A stretch of 64,000 nt of DNA. Origin: Corythucha ciliata. Lineage: Eukaryota; Arthropoda; Insecta; Hemiptera; Tingidae. A program made the position numbers and the translations under genes. Positions 9,800 through 23,607 of this stretch are shown here, piece after piece. Each line of letters opens with the position of its first letter. Positions within the stretch are counted from its first letter, which is position 1. The DNA lies in assembly GCA_038030265.1 (NCBI GenBank), contig CM075939.1, positions 28,935,253 through 28,999,252 on the forward strand, read 5' to 3'. The notes beneath the pieces were generated by a model. It saw only the letters and a list, made by a program, of their open reading frames with translations. It ran no database searches and was not told the DNA's origin.

Positions 9800-12700
9800 A
9801 CAAAAAAACTTGAATAGAATCAAGAGCCTGAAGACGTTAAGATTCCCTCGACTAAACGTCGTAAACAAGAAATAAGAAGAAATAAGTAATAGATAAAAAC
9901 AAGGCAGGAATGCAGGATCGGCCAATACAATTGGAATAAAATAATGAAATATAAAATTCGAATCATCGATCATTCCTTATAGAGCGCCTTTGGCCGGCTT
10001 CTAACTTGATTTTAATGAGGAGCTGCTAGTTCTGCAAATCGTAATAACATGTTTTTTAAATGTTGTTGTTTGTTCTTCATTATCGATTTGACACGAATAG
10101 AAGCCTGGAGGTCCGCGTTAATTGATCAAAGGTGGCCAAACAACTGACTTCAATGCGTCAAATTAGAACCCCCTCTCTACTTGTTTTACTCCCTTCTATA
10201 CACATATACCTACTCTTTGTCACTAACGTGGCACAAAAGCAGCTTCATTTCCAAGTGAATTTACGTTTCGCACTATGAACTATACAAAAGCTCTTCACCG
10301 TCTGGCCCTATTGCTCCTGACTCACTCGCTCTCTCTCTTTCTTCCCCCTGTATCACCACCCGGTAACCCCAATAAGCAGCGGAGCTCGATGTCCTATTAT
10401 GCTATTGTCAACGAGCCTCTCAGGCAGCTTGCGTTAAACTAACATTTTCAAGAGTATACTTTGTGATCAATCGGTTATTTTAAATCCTTCGGTGTATGCC
10501 CTGCGGCCGTTTCTGTGAAACCTGTAGGTTCAACTTATTTTGATTCCTGGAATGTATCGACGGTGAATAAGGGAGTATTTTCATCGATTCGGGACTGCTT
10601 TTTGTATACTTGTGTGTCTTGTGTCGCTCCTGACTCGTGAACTAACCAACAGATTTTAATGAAAACTTGGTGGTAGCTGTTACATGTGGTGTGGATCATA
10701 AATAATTAATTACTATCAGAAATTGACATAGGTATTCAAACATTTGAAATCTGTGTCTGTCTGCCGTGTGCGTCCTTCAAACGCGCGAAAATCGCGTGAT
10801 AATCTTATAAGATAATCAGATAAGCATATACGCACATTAGCAGACTTTTTTAAAAAAACTAAGTGAGGTTTAACTCTTCTAGAACCATTCAACTTATTTT
10901 TCAATATATTGAAAAATAAAATTCCCTGTCTGATGTGTATTAGGCATTCATATATGGCATTCATCTATGGCGGAGAGGTCTGAACTGGAGATTGATACTC
11001 GAATGGAGTGGTCCGATCTATTTTCCATGGGCTTCTGCAGTGCCGTTTTTCATCACGTTTTATCCCCCCCCCCCCAGCTCACACCCAGGCACTACTATTT
11101 CTTTTTATCCTCAGCAACTTCTAATACATATCACGTGAGGTGTCGGGCGCGATCTTTCGTACTCTTGCTAACGGATGGGTGGGGTGGGAATAAAAGAAGG
11201 GATGCTCGATAGATTTGCATCTTTAGAGAAAAGGAAGAGAGAGAAAAAGAGTATTTTCAGCGAGAAAAAGATTGCTTGAAAATCCACCACACGTTTAGGT
11301 CCTGTCTTTGCTTTGCGGACTGCGTATTTCATTATTTTTAAACATGATTTCCAATAACTTGATTCATTACTTACTAGGGGAGATTGAATGCCTTCCACGG
11401 TTTGATCTCCCACCCAACATTCTACTTTGTCAAGTTAATTTCTCAGAGTGTTGAGGCACATAAGAAATGTTGAAACACTTTCTATATTATCTTTCTTTTC
11501 AGGAGCTTCCGCTCTTCTTCACACTATTCACTTCCTTGAATAAGCCGATGGTGAACAAAGATTCAAATTCTTATCTCACCCCTAGCTCATTATCCTAATG
11601 GTGCTACAAGTTTAAGAACTTGGCAGTTGGCAGCCATGATTTTAAAAATAGGTACCTCCTGTTTCATTATTCGCAAAAAGAACTGAAATTAAGGGGTGAT
11701 TTCGGGTAACGGAATGATGACTCCAAGACCATGGGGGACCATGATCTATGTAAGGGAAACCTTATGAATCAATTTGTCCTTATCAATTGTCTGTCTGTAG
11801 GTAGGTATACCGTATGAAAACATGTTTAACTAACATTTTAACTGTTATTTCCACGCTCTAATTTTCTAGCTCTAAATTCTAAACATTTTAGTTCCTAGGA
11901 ATCAAGTTGCAAAGCACTCTTCTTCCACACTAGGAGCCGTCAACCGACAAGTAGTTTAAAGTAGGGGATTCTAGTTGACAGGAGAGGAGGAAAGATGGTT
12001 GGAAGAGGTTCCCCTCTTTTCCTGTGCGCAATTCAAATTTCAGACTATACTACGGACCTCAAAGTGAGACAAGCTGCGTGACTCTGGTAGAAGGGGTATA
12101 TATACGGCACTACTTTCGCCTCCTTCCTTTTACATATTCCCTTTCAACAGTTCCATTGTCTTTGCCCTCTAATTAAACCCCTCCCGACATTTTCGCGAAG
12201 GATCGTGATTTGTCAGGACCATCTCCCCTCTATAACAGAGTCGGTGCCGTCTTTCAGCATTCTAAACCCTCCTTTATTTATCCCCCCCCCCCTTTTCAGT
12301 GAGAAAAAAAAACCCTTGGGAATGATTTACTCATCGTAAAAAAGGTGGAGTGAGTGTCGGGATAAGGTGGCTTTTGTTGATTATTTAATTAAATTTCCGT
12401 AAAAGAAACATGTCTTTGTTTATGTGCAACTCTGTGTGAAATAAACGATTATGTAGTCCAGTATAAGTTAAATTTATCATAATTTTACTAATTTATTACA
12501 TGAAAAGAGCAAACGAACAAGGACTTGAATTGTTTTCTTCCGTCCGGAGAGCACCCTGATTACAATGGGAACAGTATGATCCCACAGTTTCTGGTTAGAA
12601 GGTTGAAGGAATAAAGTGATTCAAAACATTTTTGCACTCGCATTGTCCACTTTAAGAAACAAGCTTGAAAAGAGGGAAAATATCTTGCCGACTGGAATTG

Positions 12701-12950
12701 GTTTTCTTAGAGTATTTTATTTTATTTCTAGTACTGATTTCTCACAATGAACAAAAGGTTTTGTTATTTACATGGATCTCGGTACAGATGAACATTTGGC
12801 CTGACAGGCACCAGTAAAAAAGTGTTTCCGCAAGTGGAATTTGCTTTGAAAAACTCCAACACGTAATTACTCCCTTTGAAGAGGGCATAGATTGAATAGA
12901 ATGGAAGGCAGACGAATCACGTCGTACGAAAAATTGATGTTATATTGTTA
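9800..12950. other. No gene recognised
   Basis: Only short random frames are present. Homopolymer C runs occur near 11068 and 12283. No repeat structure beyond simple sequence was seen. Confidence 0.45.
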
Positions 12951-12955
12951 CATGG

Positions 12956-13322
12956 CTCTTAAGGGGGAGTTGCACTCGTGTTTCTTCGACCCCCCCCCCC
13001 CCGATCCTATCTCGCCGAATCGGCGTTACGTAAATCATCGCCGTAGTTCTGCACCAATCCTGGATTTTAAGGCCTCATTTTAATCTCCAGATTGTACAGT
13101 AAGATATTTCCGCACACACGTTAAGTCTTGCTTTCCCAAATAAGACGTCGGAAGAACTTTTACCCAGGAAATTCGAGCTTTTCCGACGTCTTATTTAGGA
13201 AAGCCCTTAAAATGATGAGAACTTAAAATCCAGGATTGGTGCAGAACTACAGCGATAATTTAGGTAACGCCGAGAAAAGGAGGGGGGTCGTGAAAAAACG
13301 AGTGCAACTCCCCCTTAAAGCT
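12956..13322. mobile_element. Foldback/MITE with about 180-bp imperfect arms
   Basis: The outer ends cttaagggggagttgcactc (12959) and its complement (ending about 13317) pair. So do an internal block around ctgcaccaatcctggatttt (13051) and its complement near 13230, and a central pair flanking about 13155-13180 (gacgtcgg/ccgacgtc). The arms carry a poly-C and a matching poly-G tract that differ in length. The whole looks like a palindromic non-autonomous element of about 365 bp. Confidence 0.65.
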
Positions 13323-13975
13323 TTGGTTTCCTAGAAAAGCGGTGCCGTAATATTACGGTAGAAAATTTCCCTTTTAAATCAAACCATAGTTGCCTAGAGA
13401 GCGGTAAACAGACAGCGGCACCGCTTCCATCGCGCTCAGTCGCTGCTCGCTGGTTCCAATTAAACCCCCCGTGTCGCAATCTGGGACAGGGTGGTCACCA
13501 TGTTGTTGGAAGAGACGGACAGCGGTCGACGGAAGAAACTTGTATACCGCCTCCGCGTTCCGTCGAGCTCTGCGCAAGCGCAGGGGACAGGAATATTGAT
13601 AGGAACTACTTACGTAGACGATGTTCATGCCATCAATCATTTCAAAACCCGAGCACAACACAATAATAACGCTCACAACATTTTAAATTTGGAAGAAAAG
13701 AAAAACACCATCAAGAAGATGTGAGAGGTTTAAGATCATGGAGGCTTTCAGTAGGAATGTTATGATTCCGTCCACCATGGAGACCGCTTCATGTGAACTC
13801 TCTTACCGACTCCGCCAGCCCCTTCCACTGGTTTTTCTGCCTTCCGTCCTTCCGCTTTCCGCACTCGTTCCGCCCCATGTGAATCCTGCTTCAATTTATT
13901 ATATAAATCAATTGATTTTTATTTTCGGGTGAAAGACTTCGAAGGAATGAGCCCAATACGATTCGAGGAAAATTA

Positions 13976-14040
13976 GACTCCCCAGTTGGGGTTCGAACCC
14001 GTAACCTGTGAATTACTGGTTAGGGTAAGGGGATGTCGTT
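13976..14040 (-). repeat. tRNA-like (SINE-like) fragment
   Basis: On the minus strand a B-box-like segment, acgggttcgaaccccaac, sits in a fair T-arm and ends in actggggag. The D-arm and anticodon arm are not convincing. It is best read as a tRNA-derived SINE remnant or a pseudo-tRNA. Confidence 0.35.
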
Positions 14041-14099
14041 GTTAGCCATTGAGAGGAATGAGCCAGTTTCATTGAACTCCCATTAAGACCCTAGGGATT

Positions 14100-17000
14100 C
14101 ATCAATCGACATTTGAAGTTATGTATGAGCGTAAGTGCGTGCTTTTTTGGGTTGATATTTCAACAATCGCTGTAACTACTGGAATACTTAACTGGAAATT
14201 GTGGGTAAAAATGTCCTATGGAAAAAGAGTGTAGCTTCATGGAGGTTCGTTGTTAGCCACTTGCGGTCCTTCGACGACCGGATCACTCTGTATACGTCCC
14301 TTCAGCCTTTGTCAACAGATAGCTGGCTGGGCGATCACCATCCTGAAATTGGGCACACAAACACCGAGAACCAGTTGCGGCGTACCAATTAAGTTTCGGC
14401 CCGAGCGCTTCCGGCTTCCAACGCTTACCTGGAAGCTCTGATCCAATAGACAATGACATTGACTGCAGTTAGTATGAGCTATTTAAGAGCTCTTCACCTG
14501 TAGTGAGCTCGATAGTCGATATTTTTGAAATATCAATATGTATTAAGTACTTCAGCAAGTGACTCCGAAGTGTTGCGCCAGAACACATAACACGAAACAT
14601 GACGAAATATGCCCCATTCTTTTCTTTACCGTTTGTTTAGCCCTAATTTTCATTTTCTTAGCTTTTTAACATTATACTATAACGTTGTAGCTCGATCCCT
14701 ACCTAGCAAAGTAGGAAATCAAGCATTGTGGTAAATACACTTTTTGGAAATGGGACAAATTTCGCCGTGTACCCTGTTTCTCGTGAATGTCCCTTTTATG
14801 GTTCAGATCGATATTAAGCTACCGTTTATCGACATTTCTGATTCAATATCATCGGTCACCATCGGTATTACACCAACGATGAATCGGTGTATTAAATTTT
14901 GTTTGAACGATTTTTTCTGAATTGAAAACTACACTGTAAATAATATCAAGATTGAGAGAGAGGGTAAGATCTGTCAGTGTTTTCCAGTTCCGATGTTCAG
15001 TCCCTCTATGTACTCTTGTAGCAGCTGCAATCCAATCCAAGCGTTTCAGCGGTGTATTATTTACATTATGTATAGTTTTCTAATCAGAGAACCCCGTTGA
15101 ACCAAATTTTAGTTCACCGATATATCGTTCGGGCTCTTACAGAGCCGGAAACTTGGTACTTTTAGGTTTCGGGGTGGAAGGGAATGGAAAAAGGGTGCGG
15201 GATTCGAAAGAAAATCCTCTGAAAATATATGGAGGCGAAAAATCGGGTGAATTCTGGAGAACCGACAAGTAAACATTGATTGGGCCCCGGGTCGTTTATG
15301 ACAGGTCTTTTTCACAAATTTGAGACGTTTTCTCTGCTGAAAATCTTAGTAATGAATGAAAGGGAAAGAAAAATCATTTACTTTCTCTTACCCAAAAAGT
15401 CACTTTATTAACTATTTTTCCTCTGCCTCTTTGTTGTTTTAAATTTCAGAGAGACGACAAAGGCAATTAGGTGTACTGTTTCCCCTTAGGGCTCGGTTAT
15501 GATTGTAATATAACTTTGGAAGAGAAATAGAAGGATGGAGGGGGTTATTACTTCGTCTCTGACTTTTACTCAACCCCATATCCCCTAGCTGCCTCCTTGG
15601 CCCTCATTTCGAAGCAGCACGCATTCCATCCTCTCAGAAGTCTTTACCTATTGCATCAACTATGCACCCCAACTTACAGCATCTGGAAAAGTACTGAACT
15701 CGTCCCCCCTCCCCTGCCGTTCGTATACGCATGCCGGGCTGAAACCACCAGTTTTAATTCTTTGCCTTCCCCTTCATCGTATTAATCACCCTCGCTTAAG
15801 TTGAGCTATGGGCTTTTCTTATTGGCATGGAGAAAAACCATCGGAGGGGTTTTCTGATATATCTGCAGCTTGCCGTGAAAACGAGACGAGAGAGAGAAAT
15901 AAAGCTTTTTGGGTCTTCGCTAATTGCTTTAAGAAAGGGAGGAAGCTGAGGCGTAATGAATGCACCTTCTTCGATTTCCTCTTTCTCTTCGAACTTAAGT
16001 TTTTTACCTCCTTTGCCAATCCCCCTCTTAATTAATTGAAATTCTGTCTCGAAATAACGGATTGCCAACTTGGAACTTTCTCCCTTCTGACAACATTTTG
16101 GAAATTTGGCGAGCAAGAAATTCAATATTCACATTTATAAGGTTTAGAGCAGTTCAGATATACCCCTAAGACTTGTAAAAAGAGAGTGTAAAAGGAACCC
16201 TTAAAAATGTTGAGACCCCCCTGAAGACCCATATTTAAGCTGAAGTGTAAGTAGGTGCGAGTCGATCCCTTTCCCTGCCCCCCTCACCAATCCACTACCG
16301 ATTGCCACTGCCTTCATAGGCACTTTCAAGCGACAACGACGTTTATTGCTTCATAAAGGGAAAATGGAAGGAAATGCCTTCACCAGAGGGGAAGAGGCAG
16401 TGGGAAAGCCCACTTAAGAGTTGTTTATGCTCACGCCAGGTTCGATTCTTTTGGTCTCTTGACTTCAACAACTTTATTGGTGAGAGCCGCCACACTTCTT
16501 CTTCCAGGAGTGTACGGCGAACTGTGAAATAAGGGTGAGGGCAGCAAAAAGAGATTTACTCCCTTGAAGATTTCGAACACGAATTTTTTATGGCGGGAAG
16601 GCTTGATGGATTAGAATAAATAAAGGGGATCAATTAGAGAAGTGTCAATATGAGGGGCGATGAATAATGGGGCTCATTAAGAGGCAAGAGAAGCGTGTGC
16701 GTCAGTGCGTTAGTCCGTAAAAGCATCCCAAGTTTTTATTTGCTCAGCCTTGGATTTTACCTCTTGATCTTCTCCTCCGCCACGCCAAATAACAAGCTTT
16801 AAAGTTCTTGAACAAAAAAATTAAGAATTTAATCCTGCGTGCAGATTATTTTTTCGTTAAAAAACGTTTTAATTATTGATTTCTAAAAGTTTTCATTGCT
16901 TCTTAATAACTTTTTCAACCCTTAACAATGTAAAAAAAGTAGACTTATCCTATCTTTTTTTTTCTATCTAAAAATCCAATCTCCAATTTGCGAGTAATTA

Positions 17001-17670
17001 AACTTGTACTCCTCCTCCTCTCTCTGTTTGTTTCACTCTGAATTCAATTGAGGAAGTGGAGAGTTGAAAATTGGCGAGGAAAACGGAAAATAGTTTTTCC
17101 TATGGGGGTGGTAAATGTGTAGGTGTTGGGTGGGGGAAAAGAGAGGTGACTGGGCCTCGCACAATGTTTCAGGATGCCAAAAGTGAGGGGAAAGGTAGGC
17201 AACAACCGGCACAACCGTTCGGATGTGCGTAAAGTTTCAAAGCCGACGGCTCAAAATGTGTAACTGTCATACGAAAGGAGAAATTTCAGGCTAACAGTAT
17301 TAGCCAATGCTGAAGCTATTCACCCGGGCAAAAAGCTTTAGCCTAAAATGATCTTAGTCTATTAGAAAGGGCAAGGAATGATGTGTTGTATTCCTCTGAG
17401 AGCGCAAGGTCAATTCACCGCAAGATATACCCCTTAAATGATGGTATAACCTTTATTTTTAACGAGATTGCTACGTGAGACAAATCAATTTTATTCCTTG
17501 ACTTGATCTACTTTTGCCGTCGGTAGAAAATGTCTTGCAGGTGGAAATTGGGGTTCGCCTACAACACATTCGTAGCAAATTGTTCTCGTAAATGAAATGA
17601 ATATTACGGATTTTTCAATTACCTTTTGTTTAAATATGTAATTGCGAATTTTGTTGTTAATGTGCTACCA
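14100..17670. other. No gene recognised
   Basis: Many short overlapping frames occur on both strands (for example 15796-16125), none with family resemblance, splice support or consistent codon pattern. No transposon termini were identified. Confidence 0.4.
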
Positions 17671-17679
17671 TTATGTAAA

Positions 17680-18426
17680 GCCTTGTTCACACGGTGCAAT
17701 GTTTGAAGCTATATTGCATGCTGGTTTTTCAAAAACATCCGGGGGGTTATTCTGTAAATTTCAAAGTTTACGTGTCGTAAAATGGAAGAAGGGTGAGGGG
17801 AGGTACCTCGTTGCCATGGTTTTTACGATACCTAGTAAATTGAACTGCGGAATTTTCACGCGAGAATGTGTGGTCTCGAAGAAATAATAAATTCTTAAGA
17901 AATGTGTGGAAAAACCAAATTCATATGGAAAACCAAGTCCTCAGACTCGAGGGAAAAAATGTTTTTTATTTTGGGTTGGGATTTTTTGCTCCCGTTAAGA
18001 ATAAAAAAGGAGAAAACCCGCCAAATACAAAAATTATTATATTTATTTCGGTTTGAAGTTGTAGCGTGATATCTATCTTGATACCATATGTTTTTTCCAA
18101 CACTTAACTTTTGTATAATTTTTGAATTTAGCGGGTGATCTACTTTCATAGTAGAGCAGCGCAACGTATCGGGAGCAAAAATCCCAACCCACGAACCGCT
18201 TCATTTCTTTAACATACAAATAATACAAAGTTTAATGACTTGGTTTTCCATATGACTGCGGGAAAAACCAAGGCAACGGGGTACATCCTCTCCCCCTCCT
18301 TCCCAGTTACGGTAAATTTTGCAAGTTACAGAATCACCCCCCCCCCCCGGTCATTACCAAGGAACATATGTTTTTAAAAAACCAGCATGCAATATAACTT
18401 CAAACATTGCATCGTGTGAACAGGGC
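17680..18426. mobile_element. MITE with long arms and TAAA target duplication
   Basis: The left end reads gccttgttcacacggtgcaa and the right end, on the other strand, gccctgttcacacgatgcaa. The arms pair, with gaps, to about 17994 and 18168. The element is flanked by TAAA on both sides (17676-17679 and 18427-18430), a credible 4-bp target duplication close to TTAA. The 747-bp interior has no transposase. A terminal fragment of the same family lies at 45262-45297, and the elements at 25389 and 32226 share the g-ttcacac-atgca terminus type. The four-base TTAA-like sites suggest piggyBac-type mobilisation, which is inference. Confidence 0.75.
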
Positions 18427-18659
18427 TAAAAACATGGTTCAACTATAATAAGTATATAAGATTTGATTGTTTCGTCTGTTTCAGGTAAAATTCATGAACT
18501 ACTGATGTTACGGGGGAAACATTTAGGTGTTCGATTATCGTTACGCAGTGAGTAAAAAAAAAAAAAAAATCCACGCTCGAGCACTCGACTCACGTTTCAG
18601 AAGCTTCGCTGCAAGTCCGCCAGAAGAAACTCCCCATGTTGGGCTGAAATATAAAAAGC

Positions 18660-19310
18660 CTTTCTATAGGTGCGTATACACTTGCGAGCCGAGCAGCTCG
18701 CGAGCCGCTCATTGGAGGCTCTGAGCATGTTCAGAGCATGCTCGCTGAAATTTTGTTTCTCTCGAGCCGGGGGAAAGCTGTGAGCATGGGACAAGTCGAG
18801 AGCTGCCTTATAGTGTATATGTATTTATTTATTATTACTCAGTGGTGGTTCTAATAGAGTCGCAGGTGCACTATGGCCTCGAAAGATGTTATTATCGCTC
18901 TTTCTAATGAGCGGTGTGGTGTATTTTCTGGCTAGCCCAAAAAGTGGAGGGCCCAAAAAAGGGAAGTCGCCTAGGTGGTGGCAAACGGATTTATATGTAT
19001 ACCGAAAAAGAAGTGAGTCCGACTTATTGATCAGCTTGAAAAATCAGGAGATGATCGGTGAATCTTGCCACTCTGTGACGATTATGGTAAAATCAAAGAA
19101 AAACAAAAAACCCGGGAACTGAAAAAGGGAGATGTCAAAGTTCTCCTCAGAGAAATGCCCCCACTTCATCCTTTTGTCTCGACCGCGCTCTGAGCCTATA
19201 AAAGCCCGTCCCAACTTGACGAACCAAATCCTTTGAGTGAAAAGCCGAAAGGCAATGGAGCCTAGTACGAGCGGCTCGGCTCGCAAGTTTATACGCGGTT
19301 TATAAAGCAC
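18660..19310. mobile_element. TIR element of about 650 bp
   Basis: Left terminal sequence around 18670-18710 (gcgtatacacttgcgagccg) pairs with 19269-19296 read on the other strand (gcgtataaacttgcgagccg). Exact ends and target duplication are uncertain. The interior frames (for example 19044-19310) resemble no transposase. Confidence 0.5.
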
Positions 19311-19702
19311 CTTTGTACCATCGGAGAGTGTTTGGAGCTCGAACGGGTTAATGACGCAACATGAACCTCCTCCAGTGGCGCTTTCCCGCGGAGATATGTT
19401 GCGTAATCCACACTAGTTGTTTACAGCATTGTGTTCTCCCTAACATTGGCGTAATTTACAGTAGATGTTGCTTATACTGCAGTAACGTAAATGAAAACGC
19501 CAAAAGCGATCATTCCCGAATCATTCCGTACCATACGACCTACGAAATGGACGTTTTGGGTCAAAACCTGATTCAAAAAGGTGTCAAAGTCCAACTTCAA
19601 GGCTTTTACTTTTTAAGGCTTTTATTCTGCAACAGCAAAAATACTTACTGGTAAATTGTGTTTTTTTTTTTGTACTTGTTTTGAGTTTCGAGAAAAAATA
19701 GC

Positions 19703-19776
19703 TCCCTTAGGTGGGACTCGAACCCACGACCTCCCGGTTTTGCGGCAGGTGCTCTAACCAACTGAGCCACCCGGGA
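19703..19776 (-). repeat. tRNA-like pseudogene or SINE head
   Basis: The minus strand has a good D-arm (gctcagttggttagagc), a clean T-arm (gtgggttcgagtcccac) and a run of six T just after the 3' end, as for RNA polymerase III termination. The acceptor stem has mismatches at positions 4-68 and 5-69, the base before the anticodon is G instead of T, and the anticodon stem is imperfect. It is therefore a tRNA-derived pseudogene or SINE promoter rather than a working tRNA. The A and B boxes look intact enough for transcription. Confidence 0.5.
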
Positions 19777-19989
19777 GTCCACGCAAAGAGCGAATGCACC
19801 CGGGAGAAATCCCCTCTCGGAACTCAAACTGCACCTATCGGGTCAGTGCATGTCATACGTCACGTTTTTCTTTATTTGTCCGATAATTAATTGAATAATT
19901 GAGCTTAGATGACCCTATCTGCGGACATTAAAGAGATTACTCCCCCTCACCGCATCACCATAGTCACAGCTGTGAGTGTATATGTAGAC

Positions 19990-20740
19990 CAGGGGACATA
20001 TCACGTTGAACGGGAAAACGTTATTGACAACATATTTGGTAACGTTTCAGTATCGTAACCATGTTGGCGTTTCAGCAACGTCGCTTTGCGATGTTTTTGT
20101 CATTAATGCGTATGAATAATGCGTATAAAAGACTATTATCCATTTCGTTCGATTCATTTTACATTGCAGTTGCAGTACACGGTACTAGAGTGTGACGAAA
20201 ATGATGTTACATTATCTAATTAGGGATTGCATCGACCGAAATTTTAGCTCTGTTCATTTGTCAGTCTCGGGCTACTCCGATCCCCCATAAACACACTTCC
20301 ATCGAATCAACGTCTAAAAATAGATCCTTTATTGATTTTTATGTTTTATACGAGCAAGAGCAATGGTCTTGTAGAAGAACCCTCTTCATGAAAATCCAAG
20401 TTAGGAAAAATTTGCAAGTTCCTTTCCTGAAACTAATGTTTTTGAGATTACGTTAATTGCCAGATTGGCCACATTAGCTCATAGTGTAAATGATATAACA
20501 CAAATCTACGAATCCAAAGTGTCTGGGTTCGAATCCAGAATACATTGTTGTTTATTTTATTTAATTTGTTCCATGCAACCCTCAATATCGTTTCATGAAC
20601 GTTGGAATGTCACGTTACTTTTTTGTCATATTTATCCGTTTTCGCAACGTTTTGAAAACGTTCAATGAAACGTCGCAAGGTTCCATTGTCACGATAGTGC
20701 GACGATTTTGAAACGTAACTGTGTTGATTGGGATACTACT
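19990..20740. repeat. aacgttt-rich repeat region with internal tRNA-like segment
   Basis: Both flanks of this region are rich in aacgttt/aaacgtt motifs (about 20020-20095 and 20640-20735), as in inverted termini of a decayed element. Between them, 20467-20540 on the plus strand resembles a tRNA (gctcatagtgtaaatgat, then gtctgggttcgaatccagaa), suggesting a SINE inside or as part of it. No protein is evident. Confidence 0.35.
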
Positions 20741-20749
20741 TCACTATTT

Positions 20750-23600
20750 CGAAGTTGACTATCGACCGTCGATATAATGCACTAAGCGAGAAAAGTATGC
20801 AAATAGTTACACATTGTACGTCAGTGGCTCCTGCTCCATAAACTTTAGCTTCAGTTATCAACGGTTTCAGCTGTGATTCCGAAGCTGAAGATGCCGAGGA
20901 GCCGAAACTGGTATTACTGACGCACCTCAACTGTCGAAGTAAGCTGCTACGGCTACGATTTTATTCAAGTTGACCTGTAATTTTCTTAAAAGTTTTGAAT
21001 GAATGGAGTACATAGAATACATTCCTCCTCTTCTAGCGCCAACTGTTGAGCAGAGGGGTAAAGAACAGCAGAATTCCTCCACTCTGCTTTGCGATTCCTT
21101 TCGCGTCCACTTGCGCCTTTTGGGCTTGATCCACTTCAATACATAGACCGTAGGCTGCCTTTTATTTTAGTAGCATATCTAATCCGTGTAAAGTAAGCTT
21201 AATAAACAAAAATGCTATTAATTGACGTTCTTTCAGGAGCACAAAACCTGTATTGGACTGTACATGGGTTGTTACAGAGTGTACTGGCGCTTGGTTGTAA
21301 TGGACGTCAATTTTGGGTGGTATCTGCGCAATTTGAATCGATTGTTTCCTCAATCCGATTGGGATTATTTTCCATTTCACGTTTCTGTTCAAAAGCAGTC
21401 CGCACCCCAGAGATTCCCCTCTCCGCTTCATATCTTAATTTCGCGAATTTCTATGGCCTATTATAAAATGGGGCAGATTATGAGAGGGTGTTGTAAGAGT
21501 GAAGGGATCTCATCTCACATTCGATCCAATGCCGCCGTTTGGTGCCACCTGCAGTCTCTTTTTAAAAAAGGAAAATGCGAAGGGGGAAAAGAATAGAAGA
21601 CAAAAAATGGGCTTTTGGAGATTCTGTACTTCCGATAATAATACAATACCCCTCTCCCTTGCATGACCCGCTGCTGGCAGTCGTTTTTCAATCACAGTGC
21701 GTGCGCGCATTTCCCGATCATGAAGGGCAGTGACTTGGGGCTTCGTCTCCCTTTTCTTAATCTGTTTTAATCAGCTTTCTGATTTGATGAAATCGTCAGG
21801 CTCTTCGAGTTATAGAAAACTGTATACCTGTGTACCTGGAAGTATTTTTTACAACTTCTCTGAACTGGGGCCTTTTTCACTAACTCTGGTTCTAGCGCTC
21901 CAAAATGAGCGCTAAGGGGTAGCTAAATGACAACAAACAAAAAAAAAGCGCGTTTTAATGAATTTAATGAATAACATCCCTGGGGGCCTACAATGAGCTG
22001 ACGTAAAAATTCCGCCAATTGCGGTATCTAAGGCATTATAACATTATTTGTGATGTAGCGTCCTCAGTTACCTCAGTTTTTAACGCTAGCTCATGGTTGA
22101 CCCCCTGCAAGTACGAACGGGCGTTATAATTAGCACGGCGTTATCCTATCACAATTAACATGGTTTTCACGTGGATACCATCAGTGTTATTTCATTTTAC
22201 ACCCCTTCGCACTTGATCCCCTGGTACAACCCAGGTGTTGCCCGGGGGGAGGGTGTTGAAGTTAACGTTAAACTTGAAATAATTCTGGTCCAAGCGAAGG
22301 GGACAAGAGATCATGTAATTCCATCCCTAACGATTTCTTATTTTTTCGTGTAGGGCATATTTTTTTTCTTTTATACTTATCTAGAAATTCCGAGCAGATT
22401 ACCAGCTTCACAAGGTTATTTATTTAACATAATAGTATAAAAATAAGGATTATGGATAATAAGGATTAATCGGCTAGTGAAGCGGCATTACTATGCCTCC
22501 TATTAGGACTGACACATTAATATTATTAACAAAATGGAAAAAAAGCTACTAAATTATTGAGTGGGCTAAACTAAATATTTATGGTTCGTCCTCCACCACG
22601 GGCTAGCTTACCGTGATGAGATGTTTTGCTTGCGTTGTTATTTAACCATATAAAAAATAAAGGAATTCAATTTTAAAAAATTAATCACTTTTATTGTAAG
22701 CCAATTCCAACGGTAATTGTTATTTTTGTCATCATTGATGTCTTTAACAAACATGAAGCGTCACAATGTGACTTCATAGCTTGAACTGAAGTTCAAAGAT
22801 CTAATGAATGAAAATCAATCTTATAGACCTCAGTTATTGTCTAGCTGCTCAAGTGAAATAAAAATGTTAACTCTTAGTAACGATCATTTATTTAAATGAA
22901 GTTATCATTTTCAAACCATTCAGCAAATCCATTAATAAGCTTTTACGATCAAACCTCGTCCCACAAAAAGATGGGGAGAGGAGAGTCAATATTCATTAAT
23001 GGATCCGTGTGTCTGTCGTTCGACGGTGAGGACTGAGGAGAGGCGAGTCGAAATAAAGGCTCGCACCATACGTCCCATTCCCCTCCACCATCAAGGCAGA
23101 CGACAGCTGCCTTCATTGTCTTGTACGAAAGCAATATAAGGGTGAGAAGGGGTGGAACCTCGACAACTTCAGCGCGCTGCAGCGTTCCACTATTGCTCAA
23201 TCCCCAAAGCCACTTGCTCCTTCCCCTCCGGTCCTTGCTCCTGAATAGCTTGTACAAGCCCCCGCACCTTGCCGCCAGCAGGCACCCATCGTTCGCACGA
23301 AGTCATTCTGATCCCCTGTGGAGCTTGGCACTCCTATATATGCGAAGAAGTAATGACACGGTAATAAATCCCGAAACTTTTGTGTTGGGAGTCTCTTCTC
23401 AGACAATACTGAAACTCCTCCTACAACATATTAGTTTGATGTACAATGCAAGCTGGCACAGGTCTTTCGTAACCAAAATTCCCTTCGTTCGTAGACGACG
23501 TGGAAGGTCGTGTTTTTAAATTATACGGTGCTGCCCCTTAAACAATAAAATTTAGACTAAAATAAAACTTCTTGAAAGAAAATTAAACACCGATTTTAGA
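20750..23600. other. No gene recognised
   Basis: A 124-aa plus-strand frame (21222-21596) and a 132-aa frame (23121-23519) have no family resemblance. No transposon ends were found. Confidence 0.4.
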
Positions 23601-23607
23601 TCTCTTT

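Noticed and set aside
21222..21596. 124-aa plus-strand frame
   Set aside because: Overlaps a second open frame of similar length on the same strand; no domain.
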